63,757 nucleotides of DNA from Alphaproteobacteria bacterium UBA998 (GCA_002291925.1 DBAY01000029.1:1-63757), one strand, 5' to 3'. Positions 51,135 through 61,973 are shown, numbered from the stretch's first letter. The notes: a model not told the origin generated them from the letters alone. Translations and numbers: made by a program.

Positions 51135-53144
51135 ATGGCACGCTCACCCCGCCCGACAACGTCCGACATGCCGCAGACCCTGGGTCAGCGCATCAGCCAT
51201 GTCCTGCTCGGCCCCCCGCGTGACCCGCTGAAGGCGGAGACGCGTCAGCATGTGGCGCTGGCCGCGTTCCTGGCTTGGGTCGGGCTTGGCGCGGATGGAC
51301 TCTCTTCAGCCTGCTACGGTCCCGAAGAAGCCTTCGTCGCGCTGGGTGCCCATACCGAGCTGGCGATTTTCCTGGCGTTGGCTACGGCCATCACCGTCAT
51401 CATCATCTCGCTGGCCTATTCGCAGGTGATCGAGCTGTTCCCCGATGGCGGCGGGGGCTACCGCGTCGCCAGCACGCTCATCGGCCCCAAGGCGGGGCTG
51501 GTGGCGGGCTCGGCGCTGATTGTCGATTACGTACTGACCATTTCCATCTCGGTGGCCAGTGGCACCGATGCCCTGTTCTCAGCCCTGCCGCGCGAATGGC
51601 ACGGGCTGAAGCTGGGCGTGGAGGCGCTGGTCATCATCTTCCTTGGCTACCTTAACCTGCGCGGCATGAAGGAATCCATCAAGATCCTCATGCCGATCTT
51701 TATGTGTTTCGTCATCTCGCACGTCTTCCTTATTCTCTACGGTATCGGCGGCCATGCCTCCGGCCTTGCCGATGTGATTCCCAACGCGCTGGCGGAAAGC
51801 GATGAGCTCTCGAAGGAGCTTGGGATGTTGTTCGCCGTCTCACTATTCCTCAAGGCCTTCTCGCTGGGAGGCGGTACCTACACGGGGATTGAGGCTGTTT
51901 CCAACAATGTGCATACATTGGCCCAGCCGCGGGTGCGCACCGGGCGCTGGACGATGTTTCTGGTTGCCGTTTCCCTCTCTTTCATGGCGGCAGGCATCAT
52001 TCTGCTTTATCTGCTGTGGGGCGTGGCCAAGGTTCCCGGTGAAACGCTGAACGCCACCACATTCCGTACACTTACGGCGGACTGGGTCGTGGCAGGCTAC
52101 CCCGTTTCAGAAACGCTGGTCGCTGTGGTGATGCTGTTCGAGGCGGGCCTTCTGCTCGTAGCGGCCAATGCTGGCTTCCTTGCCGGCCCGGCCGTGCTCG
52201 CCAACATGGCTAATGATCGCTGGGTGCCGCATTTCTTCTCCGCCCTTTCCAGCCGTCTGGTAACGCGTAACGGCGTCGTGCTGATGGGCCTCTCAGCCAT
52301 CGCGGCGCTGTTCATGACCAGTGGCAGCGTGCATCTGCTGGTGATTCTCTACTCCATCAATGTATTCCTTACCTTTTCGCTTTCTCTCTTTGGGCTATGC
52401 ATTCACTGGGTCAGGGAGCGCCATGAGCATCGCTGGTGGATGGTACGCCTCGCCATGTCCGGCCTTGGTTTCCTTGTCTGTGTCTCGATTCTTGGTGTCA
52501 CGACCGTGGAGAAATTCTTCACCGGGGCGTGGATGACGATCATCATCACTTCCGTGGTGATTCTCATCGGCTACCTTATCAACCGCCATTACCGCATCAT
52601 CGCCAAGCGGATGCGCGAAGCCGATGAACTCTTTGCCGAGGCGGACAGCTCCACGCGCAAGGCCGATGAAACCCCGCCGCTGGAGAAGATGGACCCCACC
52701 GCCTGCATTCTCGTGAGCGAGAGCTACGGCAACGGCATGCACACGCTGCTTTGGCTGCTGCGCCTGTTCCCCGGCGTGTTCAAGAACATCATCTTCATCG
52801 GGGTGGGAGAGATCGGCTCCGAACAGTTCGCCAAGGACAAATCCCTTGACGAGCTGCGCAAGGGCATCAAGAGCACGCTGAAGCTGCTCTCCGGCTACTG
52901 CACGCGGCGGGGCATCCCCTCCACCTACTTCGTCTCCTACGGCACCGACGTGGTGGACGAATATTCAAAGCTGGTGCAGAAGGCGATCGACGAATTCCCG
53001 CGCGCCGTGTTCTTCGGCAGCAAGCTGATTTTCGATAACGAGAACATCATTACCCAGACACTCCACAACCAGACCGCCTACATCCTCCAGCGCCGCCTGC
53101 ACCGCATGGGTCGCACGATGGTCATCCTGCCGATGAAGGCGTAG
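51135..53144 (+). CDS. APC-superfamily permease, KimA/YdaO-like
   Basis: The 669-residue protein has about 12 membrane segments in residues 40-480 and a soluble C-terminal domain of about 150 residues. The first helix region LGADGLSSACYGPEEAF resembles the KimA/YdaO potassium importers (DALSSVAYGPEE-type). The soluble tail (ILVSESYGNGMHTLLWLLRLF, IIFIGVGEIG) is distinctive. Potassium uptake is plausible by family only; amino-acid transport remains possible. Confidence 0.75.
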   Translation: MARSPRPTTSDMPQTLGQRISHVLLGPPRDPLKAETRQHVALAAFLAWVGLGADGLSSACYGPEEAFVALGAHTELAIFLALATAITVIIISLAYSQVIELFPDGGGGYRVASTLIGPKAGLVAGSALIVDYVLTISISVASGTDALFSALPREWHGLKLGVEALVIIFLGYLNLRGMKESIKILMPIFMCFVISHVFLILYGIGGHASGLADVIPNALAESDELSKELGMLFAVSLFLKAFSLGGGTYTGIEAVSNNVHTLAQPRVRTGRWTMFLVAVSLSFMAAGIILLYLLWGVAKVPGETLNATTFRTLTADWVVAGYPVSETLVAVVMLFEAGLLLVAANAGFLAGPAVLANMANDRWVPHFFSALSSRLVTRNGVVLMGLSAIAALFMTSGSVHLLVILYSINVFLTFSLSLFGLCIHWVRERHEHRWWMVRLAMSGLGFLVCVSILGVTTVEKFFTGAWMTIIITSVVILIGYLINRHYRIIAKRMREADELFAEADSSTRKADETPPLEKMDPTACILVSESYGNGMHTLLWLLRLFPGVFKNIIFIGVGEIGSEQFAKDKSLDELRKGIKSTLKLLSGYCTRRGIPSTYFVSYGTDVVDEYSKLVQKAIDEFPRAVFFGSKLIFDNENIITQTLHNQTAYILQRRLHRMGRTMVILPMKA

Positions 53145-53150
53145 AGGTTT

Positions 53151-53236
53151 TTGGTTTGCCTCGATGCTACGCGCCTCCTGCGCTCCGCAATGAGGCGGGC
53201 TCATGGCTGACTCGGACATCCTGTCCTCGACTAACA
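53151..53236. repeat. Intergenic copy of the element found inside hisF
   Basis: It starts 7 bp after the permease stop and shares GCGCCTCC, GCTCCGCAATG, GGGCTCATGGCTG and CGGAC with 20497-20595. It lacks an 8-bp stretch relative to the hisF copy. Confidence 0.8.
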
Positions 53237-53247
53237 GGTAATAGTAG

Positions 53248-53335
53248 CCGTCATCCTGCGAGCCTGAAGGGCTGCGCAGGATCTCCTTCGTCACGCGAGA
53301 AGATTCCGGGCACGCTGACGCGTCCCGGAATGACG
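53248..53335. repeat. Dispersed palindrome, CCTGCGAGCC subfamily (copy 1)
   Basis: CCGTCATCCTGCGAGCC at the left and TCCCGGAATGACG at the right, with GCGCAGGATCTC and GATTCCGGG inside. It matches the reverse complement of 55631-55717 closely, so the two copies are inverted around the intervening genes. Confidence 0.85.
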
Positions 53336-53348
53336 ACATTATAAGAAA

Positions 53349-53425
53349 TGTCACCCCGCACTTGTTGCGAAGCAATCTAGCAGTCTTATGGATTGCCGCG
53401 TCGCTGCGCTCCTCGCAATGACGGC
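53349..53425. repeat. Degenerate copy of the GTCATTGCGAG palindrome
   Basis: GCGAAGCAATC, GGATTGCCGCGTCGCT and CTCGCAATGACGG match the element at 13399-13480. The left arm is degenerate (GTCACCCCGCAC). With the two preceding elements it fills most of the 425-bp gap 53145-53569, which holds no gene I can support. Confidence 0.7.
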
Positions 53426-53569
53426 AACTCCTCGCTCTACTAAGCTCCTCTAAGCACTACCCTCATACTCTCCTTATACGCACTCCACGGCACCGAAGGC
53501 GAAAACTTACGGCGAGGGTGGCAAGCTCCGTTTCCCCTCGCTTCAGAGGGCAACCCAAGGAGATTCATC

Positions 53570-53752
53570 ATGGCTAATCAACAAGGTTCCAGCGGCGGCA
53601 CCCGTGGCGGCTCGTCCGAGCAGCACGCCGAAGCCGGCCGTCAATCCCACAAGAATGACCAGTCCAGCGGCTCGCAAGGCGGCTCCTCGTCCGGCTCGCC
53701 CCGCGGTGGTTCGTCGGGTGGCAGCTCCGGCTCGTCGAGCGGCTCGCGCTAA
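53570..53752 (+). CDS. Gly/Ser-rich small protein, KGG/con-10-like
   Basis: The 60-residue protein has AAGGAG 7 nt before the ATG. Its opening MANQQGSSGGTRGGSSEQHA and AGRQSH resemble the stress-induced KGG (con-10/YciG) repeat E.AGRKGG, but the lysine-glycine part is lost. The rest is SGGSS-type low complexity. KGG proteins accumulate in stress and stationary phase; the same here is a guess. A strong terminator follows. Confidence 0.65.
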   Translation: MANQQGSSGGTRGGSSEQHAEAGRQSHKNDQSSGSQGGSSSGSPRGGSSGGSSGSSSGSR

Positions 53753-53770
53753 CGGATTTTATTCCGATGA

Positions 53771-53803
53771 AAAAAGGCCCGCCCTCACCGGCGGGCCTTT
53801 TTC
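53771..53803 (+). terminator. Rho-independent terminator
   Basis: GGCCCGCC (53776-53783) and GGCGGGCC (53790-53797) form the stem, with an A-run before and TTTTT after. It closes the small Gly/Ser gene transcript. Confidence 0.88.
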
Positions 53804-53857
53804 TTTAATCCCCTCACAGCTTGCCGCGGCCTACGGAACGGCATATATCCTGCGGCC

Positions 53858-55624
<1,767 letters not shown>

Positions 55625-55630
55625 AAAAGC

Positions 55631-55717
55631 CCGTCATTCCGGGACGCGCAGCGTGCCCGGAATCTCCTCGCGTCACGAGAGAGATCCTGCGCAGCCTTCG
55701 GCTCGCAGGATGACGGC
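55631..55717. repeat. Dispersed palindrome, CCTGCGAGCC subfamily (copy 2)
   Basis: It starts CCGTCATTCCGGG 7 bp after the ABC gene and ends GCAGGATGACGGC. It is the inverted partner of 53248-53335. Confidence 0.85.
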
Positions 55718-55785
55718 TCAAGCCTGCTATTCCCCTACAGACCCTTAAGCCATAGGCGGCTAGCCTCTCACAAAAGGAGAGAGCC

Positions 55786-56681
55786 ATGCGCATCAAACTG
55801 AAGCCGGTCAACCTGCAGGTGGTGGTCATCATGGGGCGTCGAGCGGCATTGGGCGGGCCACGGCGCATCGCTTCGCGCGGCGCGGGGCGTCGCTGATGAT
55901 CTGCGCGCGCAAGGGCGAGGCGCTGGAGGAATTCGCCACCGAGCTGCGCCTGAACGGCGTCGCGGTGGAGTGGATGGCGATGGACACCGCCGAGTTCGAT
56001 CAGGTGCAGGCCGTGGCGCAGCGCACGATGGACATTTTCGGGCGCATCGATACGTGGGTGCATAATGCTGGGGTGGGCATTTGGAGCCGCTTCATCGACA
56101 TGACGCCGGAGGAATTCGCGCGGGTGATTCAGGTGAACCTGATGGGCCCGGTGCATGGGGCTCTGGCGGCGCTGCCCTTCATGAAGCGCGAGGGCGGGGC
56201 GTTCATCACCGTCTCCTCGGTGGAGTCGGAAGTTGGCATGCCGTTCCAGAGCGCCTATGCCTCGTCCAAGCATGCGGTAAAGGGTTTCCTCGACGTGCTG
56301 CGCATGGAGCTGGATCACGACATGGTGCCGGTGTCGGTCACCAACATCAAGCCCGCTTATATCAGCACGCCGTTCTTCACCAGCGCCCATAACAAGATTG
56401 ACGTGAAACCGAAGGCGATTCCGCCCATCTATCCGCCCGAGCGCGTGGCGGAGGCCATCGTGGACGCCTCGCAGCACCCGCGCGCCGATGTCATTGTGGG
56501 CGGCGCAGGCTACGCAATGGTATGGGGCAAGCGCCTGATGCCGGGGCTGGTGAACAAGATGCTCTCCCGCGTTGGCTATGAGGGCCAGCTCTCCACCGAG
56601 CCGCGCGGCGAGGCGGGCAATCTGTATGATCCTGTCGATGACCGCCGCACGCGCGGTGACTTCGCGCCGACGGTGGGCTGA
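55786..56681 (+). pseudogene. Short-chain dehydrogenase/reductase, one frameshift
   Basis: A good AAAGGAGAGAG ribosome site precedes the ATG at 55786. The first codons read MRIKLKPVNLQVVVIMG, then the frame breaks at the GGGG run 55833-55836. Adding one G restores GASSGIGRATAHRFARRGAS, the NAD(P)-binding motif, and joins the main frame. That frame has NAG (HNAGVGIW), catalytic Ser (ITVSSVESE) and YASSKHAVKGF (YxxxK). It is either a recent pseudogene or a base-call error. It overlaps the C-terminal end of the convergent oxidoreductase. Confidence 0.8.
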
Positions 56682-57760
56682 GTAAGGCGCACCCGCTCCG
56701 GCAGCCGCGTTTGCGCGGCGAAGAAGGGCAGCAGCGGCTGAGCGAAGGGCATCAGCCAGCGCCCGGCAGGGCTGTGGGCCAGCCGGTGCAGCGTCATCGC
56801 CCGGCGCATCAGCGGAGTGAAATCGGCGCTGGCCTGCGCGTGATAGGCGGTCGCATCCGTCGCTTGGGCGGCGAGGAAGGCGGAATGCAGCGCCATCGCC
56901 ATGCCATCGCCGCAGAAGGACGGTATGACGGCCATCTGGTCGCCGAGGCGGAACAGCGAAGGCGCGTCGGTGGGGCGATGCACGAAGCCATAAGGCACGC
57001 CCGCCACCGCGAGCGGTTTTGGCCAGCAGGGCGTGGCCCCGCGCAGTCGCGCGGCGAAGGGCGGCGCAGCGTGCGCCCAGGCGGCCAGCAGGGTTTCCCA
57101 TGTTTTGCCCGCGCATTGAAAGGTGGCGGGGGTGAGGGCGAGGCAGAGATTGACCATGCCGTCCTCGACCGGCTCCAGACCGGCATAGCCTCCATCGAAT
57201 AGATAGAGCTCCACCGTTTCATCCAGTGCGCGTGCCTTGTCGGGGGCGAGCCGCCAAAGCATCTTGAAGCCGAGGCTGGAGGGGCGCTGCGTTGCGCGTG
57301 CCCAGCCGCGCAGTTCGTGCTTGCCGGTGGCGAGGTAGGCGCAAGCAGCAGAGAGATGCGTGCCGTCGCGCAGGCGCACTGCCGCCTCGGCTCCGCTCAG
57401 TAACTCGGCGACTTCCGTCCCCATCCGCACCTCGGCCCCGGCGTTGCGGGCGGCATCCAATACGGCGGCGTCCAGCCGCTGACGCGTGAGGCTGAGGCCG
57501 ATGAAAGGCAGGGTGGCCTCGGCATAACGTTTCCCTGCAAAGAGGCGCATCTGCCGGATGGGCACCGCGCCGTGTGCTTCCGGGAACACGCCCAGCTGCG
57601 CCAGATAGTGCTGCGCCTCGATGCTGAGGAACTCGCCGCAGACCTTGTGCGCCGGGGCGGCCTGTTTTTCCAGCAGCGTCACCGACTCACCACGTCGGGC
57701 AAGGAGCGTGGCCACCGCCGCGCCTGCCAGCCCGCCGCCGATGACGAGGTGGCGCGTCAT
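56576..57760 (-). CDS. FAD-dependent oxidoreductase, geranylgeranyl reductase-like
   Basis: The ATG at 57760 overlaps the methyltransferase stop by 4 nt. The 394-residue flavoprotein opens with the FAD motif MTRHLVIGGGLAGAAVATLL and has LGDQMAVIPSFCGDGMAMAL, the second FAD motif of PHBH/geranylgeranyl reductase-type enzymes. It likely hydroxylates or reduces a lipid or polyketide. The last about 35 residues overlap the SDR gene on the other strand and look unlike the family, so the true end may have been lost. Confidence 0.82.
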   Translation of the reverse strand: MTRHLVIGGGLAGAAVATLLARRGESVTLLEKQAAPAHKVCGEFLSIEAQHYLAQLGVFPEAHGAVPIRQMRLFAGKRYAEATLPFIGLSLTRQRLDAAVLDAARNAGAEVRMGTEVAELLSGAEAAVRLRDGTHLSAACAYLATGKHELRGWARATQRPSSLGFKMLWRLAPDKARALDETVELYLFDGGYAGLEPVEDGMVNLCLALTPATFQCAGKTWETLLAAWAHAAPPFAARLRGATPCWPKPLAVAGVPYGFVHRPTDAPSLFRLGDQMAVIPSFCGDGMAMALHSAFLAAQATDATAYHAQASADFTPLMRRAMTLHRLAHSPAGRWLMPFAQPLLPFFAAQTRLPERVRLTQPTVGAKSPRVRRSSTGSYRLPASPRGSVESWPS

Positions 57761-58440
57761 CGCAGCCTCGTCAGCGTCCAGCGGAAGGGGAACCACCAGC
57801 GCAGCACCGTGCCTTCCGGCTTTATGGCCTCCCAGTCGGCGCGTCTGAAGGCGCGCGCCACCGAGAGCGGCGCATCATGGCGGATCAGCCGGTTGCGGCT
57901 GAGCTGCGGCGCGGCATGTTTGATAAAATGATAGGGCAGCCAGTGGCGGTGCAGATCGTTGATGCACCAGCCGTGCGTGGCGCGCTGCTCCATCCAGGCG
58001 AGGAAGCGCGACAGTTGCGGCGCGCTCAGATGATGCGTGAAAAGCGAGGAGCAGATGAGGTCGATGCGGCGCTCCGGCGCATAGTCGAAAATATCCGCCG
58101 TCACATATTCAATGGGCAGGTTATGCGTGGCGGCTTCGGCGGCCTGCCGGGAAAAGGGGTTGAGATCAACACCGATGAGCGTGACGTCCACCCCGCGCCG
58201 CTGGGCCCAGCGGGCGATGACGCGCAGCATGTCGCCGCCCCCGCTGCCCGCGTCGAGCAGCGTCAGCGCGCGGCCCGGATGCTGCCGCACCACCTTGTCC
58301 AGAAAGGCCAGCGTCGGGCGGTAGGCGAGGGTGAGGTGGTTGATGCGCTCCAGATCACGCAGGCATTCGGCGAATTCCGCATAGCCCACCGGCTCGGTAT
58401 CCATCAGCTCCAGCGCGGTGGAACGGACGGCGAAGTTCAT
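57757..58440 (-). CDS. Class I SAM-dependent methyltransferase
   Basis: The 227-residue protein has the SAM-binding motif LTLLDAGSGGGDMLRVIA and VTLIGVDLNPFS, then ICSSLFTHHL. It probably methylates the product of the type III PKS upstream. Both neighbours overlap it by 4 nt, so the three genes are one coupled operon. Confidence 0.85.
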   Translation of the reverse strand: MNFAVRSTALELMDTEPVGYAEFAECLRDLERINHLTLAYRPTLAFLDKVVRQHPGRALTLLDAGSGGGDMLRVIARWAQRRGVDVTLIGVDLNPFSRQAAEAATHNLPIEYVTADIFDYAPERRIDLICSSLFTHHLSAPQLSRFLAWMEQRATHGWCINDLHRHWLPYHFIKHAAPQLSRNRLIRHDAPLSVARAFRRADWEAIKPEGTVLRWWFPFRWTLTRLR

Positions 58441-59471
58441 ACCACCTCGAAGCGCGCCATCTCGGCGGTGAGGCCGGGGCCGAACGCCATGCCGCAGCCG
58501 GGGCCGGGGATGCCCGCCTCCAGTAGCCGCTGCCAGACGAACATCACGGTGGCCGAGGACATGTTGCCATAGTCACGCAGCACGCCGCGCGCAGGGGCGA
58601 GCGCCTCGGCGGGCAGTTGCAGCCCGTTCTCCACCGCATCCAAAATCGTGCGCCCGCCGGGATGTACCGCCCAGTGCACCGCGTTATGCGCCGGCATGCC
58701 GAGCGTCGGCATGGCGCGCTCTAGCAGCCCTGGCACCTGGCCCGAGAGATGCATGAGGAAGCCCGCATCACCAATATGCCAGGTGATGTGCGGCGCGCTC
58801 TCCGGCAGCACGGCGGTGGCGAAGCCTTGCAGCGCGATGCCTTCCGGCTGGGCTGAAACCAGCGCCGCCGCGCAGCCATCCGCGAAGATAAGGAAGGAGA
58901 GCATGAATTCCAGATCCGCCTCTTCCTGCAGATGCAGGGTGCAGAGCTCCAGATTCACCACCAGCACGCACGCCTCCGCCTCCGAGCGTACGATGTGCCG
59001 CGCCAGCTTCAGCGCGTTCATCGCGGCGTAGCAGCCCATGAATCCGACGATGGTGCGCTCCACGCTCTCCCGCAGCCCGTAGGCTTGCATGATCTCCAGA
59101 TCCAGCCCCGGCGCGTAGAAGCCGGTGCAGCTGGTGAGAATCAGGTGTGTGATGCGCCCCGCCTCTTCGCGCAGGCGCAGCCTATCCAGCGCGCGGCGGG
59201 CGAGCGGCAGCGCCTCGCGTGCGTAGCGCTCCATGCGGGCGCTTGTAGAGGGGAATCGGTCGCCGTAGAAGCCCTCCGCGTCCAGCCCCTGCCCCGGATG
59301 GGCGGGCAGCACGGAATAGCGATGCTCGATCTGCGCGCGCGCCGCCATGCGGGCAAACAGACTCCGCTGGCGAACGTCGGCGAGGCGCGAGGGCGCGTAC
59401 TCGACGAATTTCGCGTGGACGTCGTGGGGCGGCGTGGCGGTGGCGATGCGGTTGAGAAAGGCGTCCCTCAT
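58437..59471 (-). CDS. Type III polyketide synthase (chalcone synthase-like)
   Basis: The 344-residue protein has the chalcone synthase catalytic triad Cys115 (LTSCTGFYAPG), His270 (WAVHPGGRTIL) and Asn303 (YGNMSSATV). Bacterial members of this type make alkylresorcinols, pyrones or phenolic lipids from acyl-CoA or acyl-ACP and malonyl-CoA. Downstream partners are a methyltransferase and a flavoprotein, as in phenolic-lipid gene sets. The product cannot be predicted exactly. Confidence 0.92.
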   Translation of the reverse strand: MRDAFLNRIATATPPHDVHAKFVEYAPSRLADVRQRSLFARMAARAQIEHRYSVLPAHPGQGLDAEGFYGDRFPSTSARMERYAREALPLARRALDRLRLREEAGRITHLILTSCTGFYAPGLDLEIMQAYGLRESVERTIVGFMGCYAAMNALKLARHIVRSEAEACVLVVNLELCTLHLQEEADLEFMLSFLIFADGCAAALVSAQPEGIALQGFATAVLPESAPHITWHIGDAGFLMHLSGQVPGLLERAMPTLGMPAHNAVHWAVHPGGRTILDAVENGLQLPAEALAPARGVLRDYGNMSSATVMFVWQRLLEAGIPGPGCGMAFGPGLTAEMARFEVV

Positions 59472-59588
59472 GCCCCGCTTGTACTCCCGAACGGCTCAAC
59501 CCGCTATCAGCAAATGCTTATATATCACACGAAACCGCTTTGCGCCCCTTCGCCTGCCGGGGTATAAGCACGTAACGGCGGGGGCCCC

Positions 59589-61403
59589 ATGAATCACGAA
59601 ACGCTGATCGATGTATTCGTCTTCCTTGCGGCGGCCTGCATGGTCGTGCCGCTGGCGAGCCGGTTCAAACTCGGCTCGGTGCTGGGCTATCTGCTGGCCG
59701 GGGTGATCATCGGCCCGTTCGGCCTCGGCTATATCACCGAGACGGAGAACGTCATGCATTTCGCCGAGTTCGGCGTGGTGATGATGCTGTTCGTCATCGG
59801 TCTGGAGTTGGAGCCCGCGTCCCTTTGGCGGCTGCGTACCTCTATCCTCGGCATGGGCGGGCTGCAGATGCTGCTGACCACCGGCACCATCGCCGTGATC
59901 GGTGTCCTGCTGGGCTATAGCGTGCCGATGAGCGTGGCGGCGGCCATGGCGCTGGCGCTCTCCTCCACGGCGCTGGTGCTGCAGATGCTGGATGAGAAAA
60001 ACCTCATGCACAGCGCGATGGGCGAGACCTCCTTTTCCATCCTGCTGTTTCAGGACATTGCCGTCATTCCCATCCTCGTCCTGCTGCCGCTGATGGCCCC
60101 GCCGGGCGAGGCCGAAGCCATGCAGACCGGGCTCATGGCGCACCTGCCAGGTTTCGTGCAGGCGGCCAGCGTGGCGGCGGTCATCGGGCTAATGATCTTG
60201 GGCGGGAGGCATGTGCTGCCGCCACTGTTCCGCGTCGTGGCAAAGACCGATTTGCGCGAGATTTTCACCGCCTTCTCGCTGGCGCTGGTGGTGGGCATCA
60301 CCGTGCTGATGCAACTGCTCGGCATCTCGCCGGCGCTGGGGGCGTTCATCGCAGGTGTGGTGCTCGCCAACTCGGAATATCGCCGCACGCTGGAGACGGA
60401 TATCGAGCCGTTCAAGGGCCTGCTGCTGGGGCTGTTCTTCATCTCGGTCGGCATGGGCATCGATTTCGGGCTGCTTACCGGCGCGCCGGGTCGGGTGCTG
60501 GGCGCGGTGGCTGCGCTGATGGTGGTGAAGGCGCTGATCCTGCTGCTGCTCGGCCGCGTCTTCCGCATGGGCTGGATGCATAATATCGGCTATGCGCTGG
60601 TGCTGTCGCAGGGCGGCGAATTCGCTTTCGTGCTGTTCCAATTCGCGCGCGGGCTCGACATCCTGCCCCCCGAGGAAACGCGCTTCCTCACGCTGGTGGT
60701 GGCGCTCTCCATCGCCGCAACGCCGCTGGTGATGCTGTGGTACCAGCGCGCCATCGTGCCGCGCTTCATGAGTGTGCTGCCGCCGCGCGAATTCGACCCG
60801 GTGACCGATCAGCAGGCCATCATCATCGCCGGGTTTGGCCGCTTCGGGCAGATGGTGGGGCGCTTCCTCATCGCGCAGGGCATCCCCATCACCGTTCTGG
60901 AAAAGGACCCTGACCAGATCGACCTTATCCGCAGGTTCGGCTACAAGGGCTATTTCGGCGATGCCACGCGGCTCGACCTGCTGAAGAGCGCCGGGGCCGC
61001 CCGCGCGCGCATGCTGCTGGTGGCGGTGGATGATGTGGAAACCTGCCTCGAGATCGTCCGCATGGCGAAGGAGGAATTCCCCGGCCTCACCATTTTCGCC
61101 CGCGCGCGCAACCGCCAGCACGCCTATGAGCTGCACAAGCTGGGCGTCTATTTCTTCAAGCGCGAGCTGTTCGATGCCTCGCTGGAGATGGCCAAGGAAA
61201 TCCTGCTCTGGCTGGGGCAGGACGAAGAGGCCGTCACGCGCAAGGTCGAGCAGTTCCGCCGCCATGACGAGGAGACGCTGAAGCGCTCCTTCGACTTCTT
61301 CGAGGACGAACCCGCTCTGGTGGATTTCTCAAAAACCCGCCGCGCCGAGCTGGAGCAGATCCTGCGCAATGACCGCGCCCAGCCCGTGGAGCAGGACGCC
61401 TGA
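59589..61403 (+). CDS. Kef-type CPA2 cation:proton antiporter with TrkA-N domain
   Basis: The 604-residue protein has about 12 membrane helices in its first 390 residues, with LGYLLAGVIIGPFGLGYI and the LSSTALVLQML and ISPALGAFIAGVVLA ion-path signatures. It then has a regulatory TrkA-N (RCK) domain starting IIIAGFGRFGQMVGRFL and a tail. It resembles KefB/KefC, glutathione-gated potassium efflux systems that protect against electrophiles. Confidence 0.92.
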   Translation: MNHETLIDVFVFLAAACMVVPLASRFKLGSVLGYLLAGVIIGPFGLGYITETENVMHFAEFGVVMMLFVIGLELEPASLWRLRTSILGMGGLQMLLTTGTIAVIGVLLGYSVPMSVAAAMALALSSTALVLQMLDEKNLMHSAMGETSFSILLFQDIAVIPILVLLPLMAPPGEAEAMQTGLMAHLPGFVQAASVAAVIGLMILGGRHVLPPLFRVVAKTDLREIFTAFSLALVVGITVLMQLLGISPALGAFIAGVVLANSEYRRTLETDIEPFKGLLLGLFFISVGMGIDFGLLTGAPGRVLGAVAALMVVKALILLLLGRVFRMGWMHNIGYALVLSQGGEFAFVLFQFARGLDILPPEETRFLTLVVALSIAATPLVMLWYQRAIVPRFMSVLPPREFDPVTDQQAIIIAGFGRFGQMVGRFLIAQGIPITVLEKDPDQIDLIRRFGYKGYFGDATRLDLLKSAGAARARMLLVAVDDVETCLEIVRMAKEEFPGLTIFARARNRQHAYELHKLGVYFFKRELFDASLEMAKEILLWLGQDEEAVTRKVEQFRRHDEETLKRSFDFFEDEPALVDFSKTRRAELEQILRNDRAQPVEQDA

Positions 61404-61458
61404 GCCGCCAAAATCCCTTGGCCCCGCCCCACCCGCCGATATATAACCACGCCGAGTG

Positions 61459-61500
61459 GGGCCGTAGCTCAGCTGGATAGAGCAAGCGTTTCCTAAGCCG
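61459..61500 (+). other. Truncated tRNA-Arg-like 5' half
   Basis: CGTAGCTCAGCTGGATAGAGCA (in two pieces) at 61463-61484 and CGTTTCCTAA at 61487-61496 match the tRNA-Arg(CCU) at 61608 exactly, with the copies 150 bp apart. The 3' half (variable and T arms) is missing, so it is not a working tRNA. Confidence 0.8.
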
Positions 61501-61607
61501 AAGCTCTACCCCTAAAAAGAGGTGCGGGATTAGGAGGTTGGTGTAGTATGCTAACCCGCCGAACCGTTCAGCGAACCGTGTGCGGCAGGGAAGATTTTTT
61601 GCAATGG
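61500..61607 (+). other. Structured non-coding spacer between two tRNA-like sequences
   Basis: The stretch can form GCGGGATTAG/CTAACCCGC (about 61523-61557) and smaller stems, with GAACCGTGTGCGGCAGGG near the end. Its identity is unknown. It could be a remnant of an intron or integrating element, but it is too short for a complete one. Confidence 0.4.
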
Positions 61608-61684
61608 GGTCTCGTAGCTCAGCTGGATAGAGCACTCGTTTCCTAAACGAGGGGTCGGATGTTCGAATCATCTCGGAACCACCA
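61608..61684 (+). tRNA. tRNA-Arg (anticodon CCU)
   Basis: A cloverleaf is recognisable: acceptor GGTCTCG with CGGAACC plus ACCA, D arm GCTC...GAGC, anticodon stem CTCGT/ACGAG with loop TTCCTAA (anticodon CCT), and T arm GGATG-TTCGAAT-CATCT. The acceptor has one C-A mismatch at position 4 and a G-U wobble. CCA is encoded. Confidence 0.9.
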
Positions 61685-61705
61685 ATTTTAACGAGGGAGA
61701 GAGCC

Positions 61706-61936
61706 ATGTCTGCAGCATTACAAGCCCAGAAAACAGAAGCACTAACAGAGCCAAATTGGAGCGAGCTTACCGCTATCCTAAACGATGCAGAAGCATGGCT
61801 AAAAACCGCGCAAGGCGTCGAATCCTACATGGGCAATCCGGGGGAAGCCATCGCCACCATTCGGGACTGCCGCCAAGCACTATTACAATCGCACTTTGCA
61901 GACCCTAATGCCTCCGAAGAAGTCTTGCCTTTTTAG
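61706..61936 (+). CDS. Hypothetical 76-residue protein
   Basis: It follows the tRNA with an excellent GAGGGAGAG site before the ATG. The sequence is mainly helical and acidic (TAILNDAEAWLKTAQGVESY, IRDCRQALLQSHF), with no membrane segment and no family I recognise. It is the first gene of the AT-rich segment after the tRNA. Confidence 0.7.
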   Translation: MSAALQAQKTEALTEPNWSELTAILNDAEAWLKTAQGVESYMGNPGEAIATIRDCRQALLQSHFADPNASEEVLPF

Positions 61937-61973
61937 AGCGTGCTTATTTTGCTCCTAACATTCCTGGGATTCG

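Noticed and set aside
61459..61684. tRNA-Arg(CCU) interrupted by a group I intron, as in Agrobacterium
   Set aside because: The downstream tRNA is complete by itself, including its own 5' half, and the spacer is too short for a full group I intron.
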